Positions 7,835-7,859 of a stretch of DNA of 7,859 nucleotides are shown here, one piece after another. The notes under the pieces were generated by a model. The model was not told the DNA's origin. It made no database searches and saw nothing but the letters and a program-made list of their open reading frames with translations. The stretch's first letter is position 1; each line of letters begins with the position of its first letter. The position numbers and the translations under genes were made by a program. The stretch is from an uncultured Porphyromonadaceae bacterium (lineage in GTDB: Bacteria > Bacteroidota > Bacteroidia > Bacteroidales > Muribaculaceae). The stretch covers positions 1 through 7,859 of the forward strand of contig CALJBF010000277.1 in assembly GCA_938027385.1 (NCBI GenBank). Reading direction: 5' to 3'.

Positions 7835-7856
7835 ATGCACCGTCATGACGGTGCAT
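7835..7856. repeat. Perfect 22-bp palindrome upstream of the regulator gene
   Basis: The half-site ATGCACCGTCA is followed directly by its exact reverse complement, with no spacer. Such a site suits a dimeric DNA-binding protein; as RNA it would form a tight hairpin. It lies about 99 bp upstream of the regulator start and only 8 bp from the second inverted repeat. It could be an operator, part of the upstream gene's 3' end, or a dispersed palindromic element. The window ends 3 bp past it, so its context is cut off. Confidence 0.55.
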
Positions 7857-7859
7857 AAC

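Noticed and set aside
7737..7856. Upstream in-frame extension of the regulator to an ATG at 7856
   Set aside because: The added 40 residues precede a clear signal peptide and would lie over the palindrome; the start at 7736 gives a normal N-terminus.

Overview
The window carries one end of a Bacteroidetes polysaccharide utilization locus (PUL). All four genes are on the minus strand, so transcription runs from high to low coordinates. The organism is very likely a member of the Bacteroidales. The evidence is the SusC/SusD pair, lipoprotein signals of the Bacteroidetes type, start codons without Shine-Dalgarno sequences, and a TAnnTTTG-type promoter element. The coding DNA looks richer in G+C than classical Bacteroides, which would suit a gut Muribaculaceae or Alistipes-like genome. 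That placement is inference.

Layout in transcription order: (1) 7859-7737 is a short upstream region with two strong inverted repeats, one of them a perfect 22-bp palindrome. (2) 7736-5982 encodes a transmembrane one-component regulator of the DUF6377 type: exported helical-repeat sensor, one membrane helix, coiled coil, then a C-terminal helix-turn-helix. (3) 5981-5649 is a 333-bp non-coding region with a good Bacteroidetes -7 promoter element and a set of ATGTGATG-type direct repeats. (4) 5648-2680 encodes a SusC-family TonB-dependent outer-membrane transporter, broken in this sequence by a one-base deletion near 4724. (5) 2664-1129 encodes the SusD-family surface glycan-binding lipoprotein, 15 bp after susC. 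(6) A gap of about 126 bp contains a perfect 7-bp stem-loop. (7) From 1002 to beyond the window edge lies the first two thirds of a GH30-family glycoside hydrolase lipoprotein, most like bacterial endo-beta-1,6-glucanases.

Together these suggest a glucan acquisition system. The GH30 enzyme would cut the polysaccharide at the cell surface, SusD would capture the oligosaccharides, SusC would import them, and the DUF6377 protein would sense a periplasmic signal and activate the susC promoter. The substrate, probably beta-1,6-glucan such as fungal cell-wall glucan, is inferred from the GH30 sequence and the gene order. No RNA gene, CRISPR array, insertion sequence or integrase was found. The long plus-strand open frames are shadows of the minus-strand genes.
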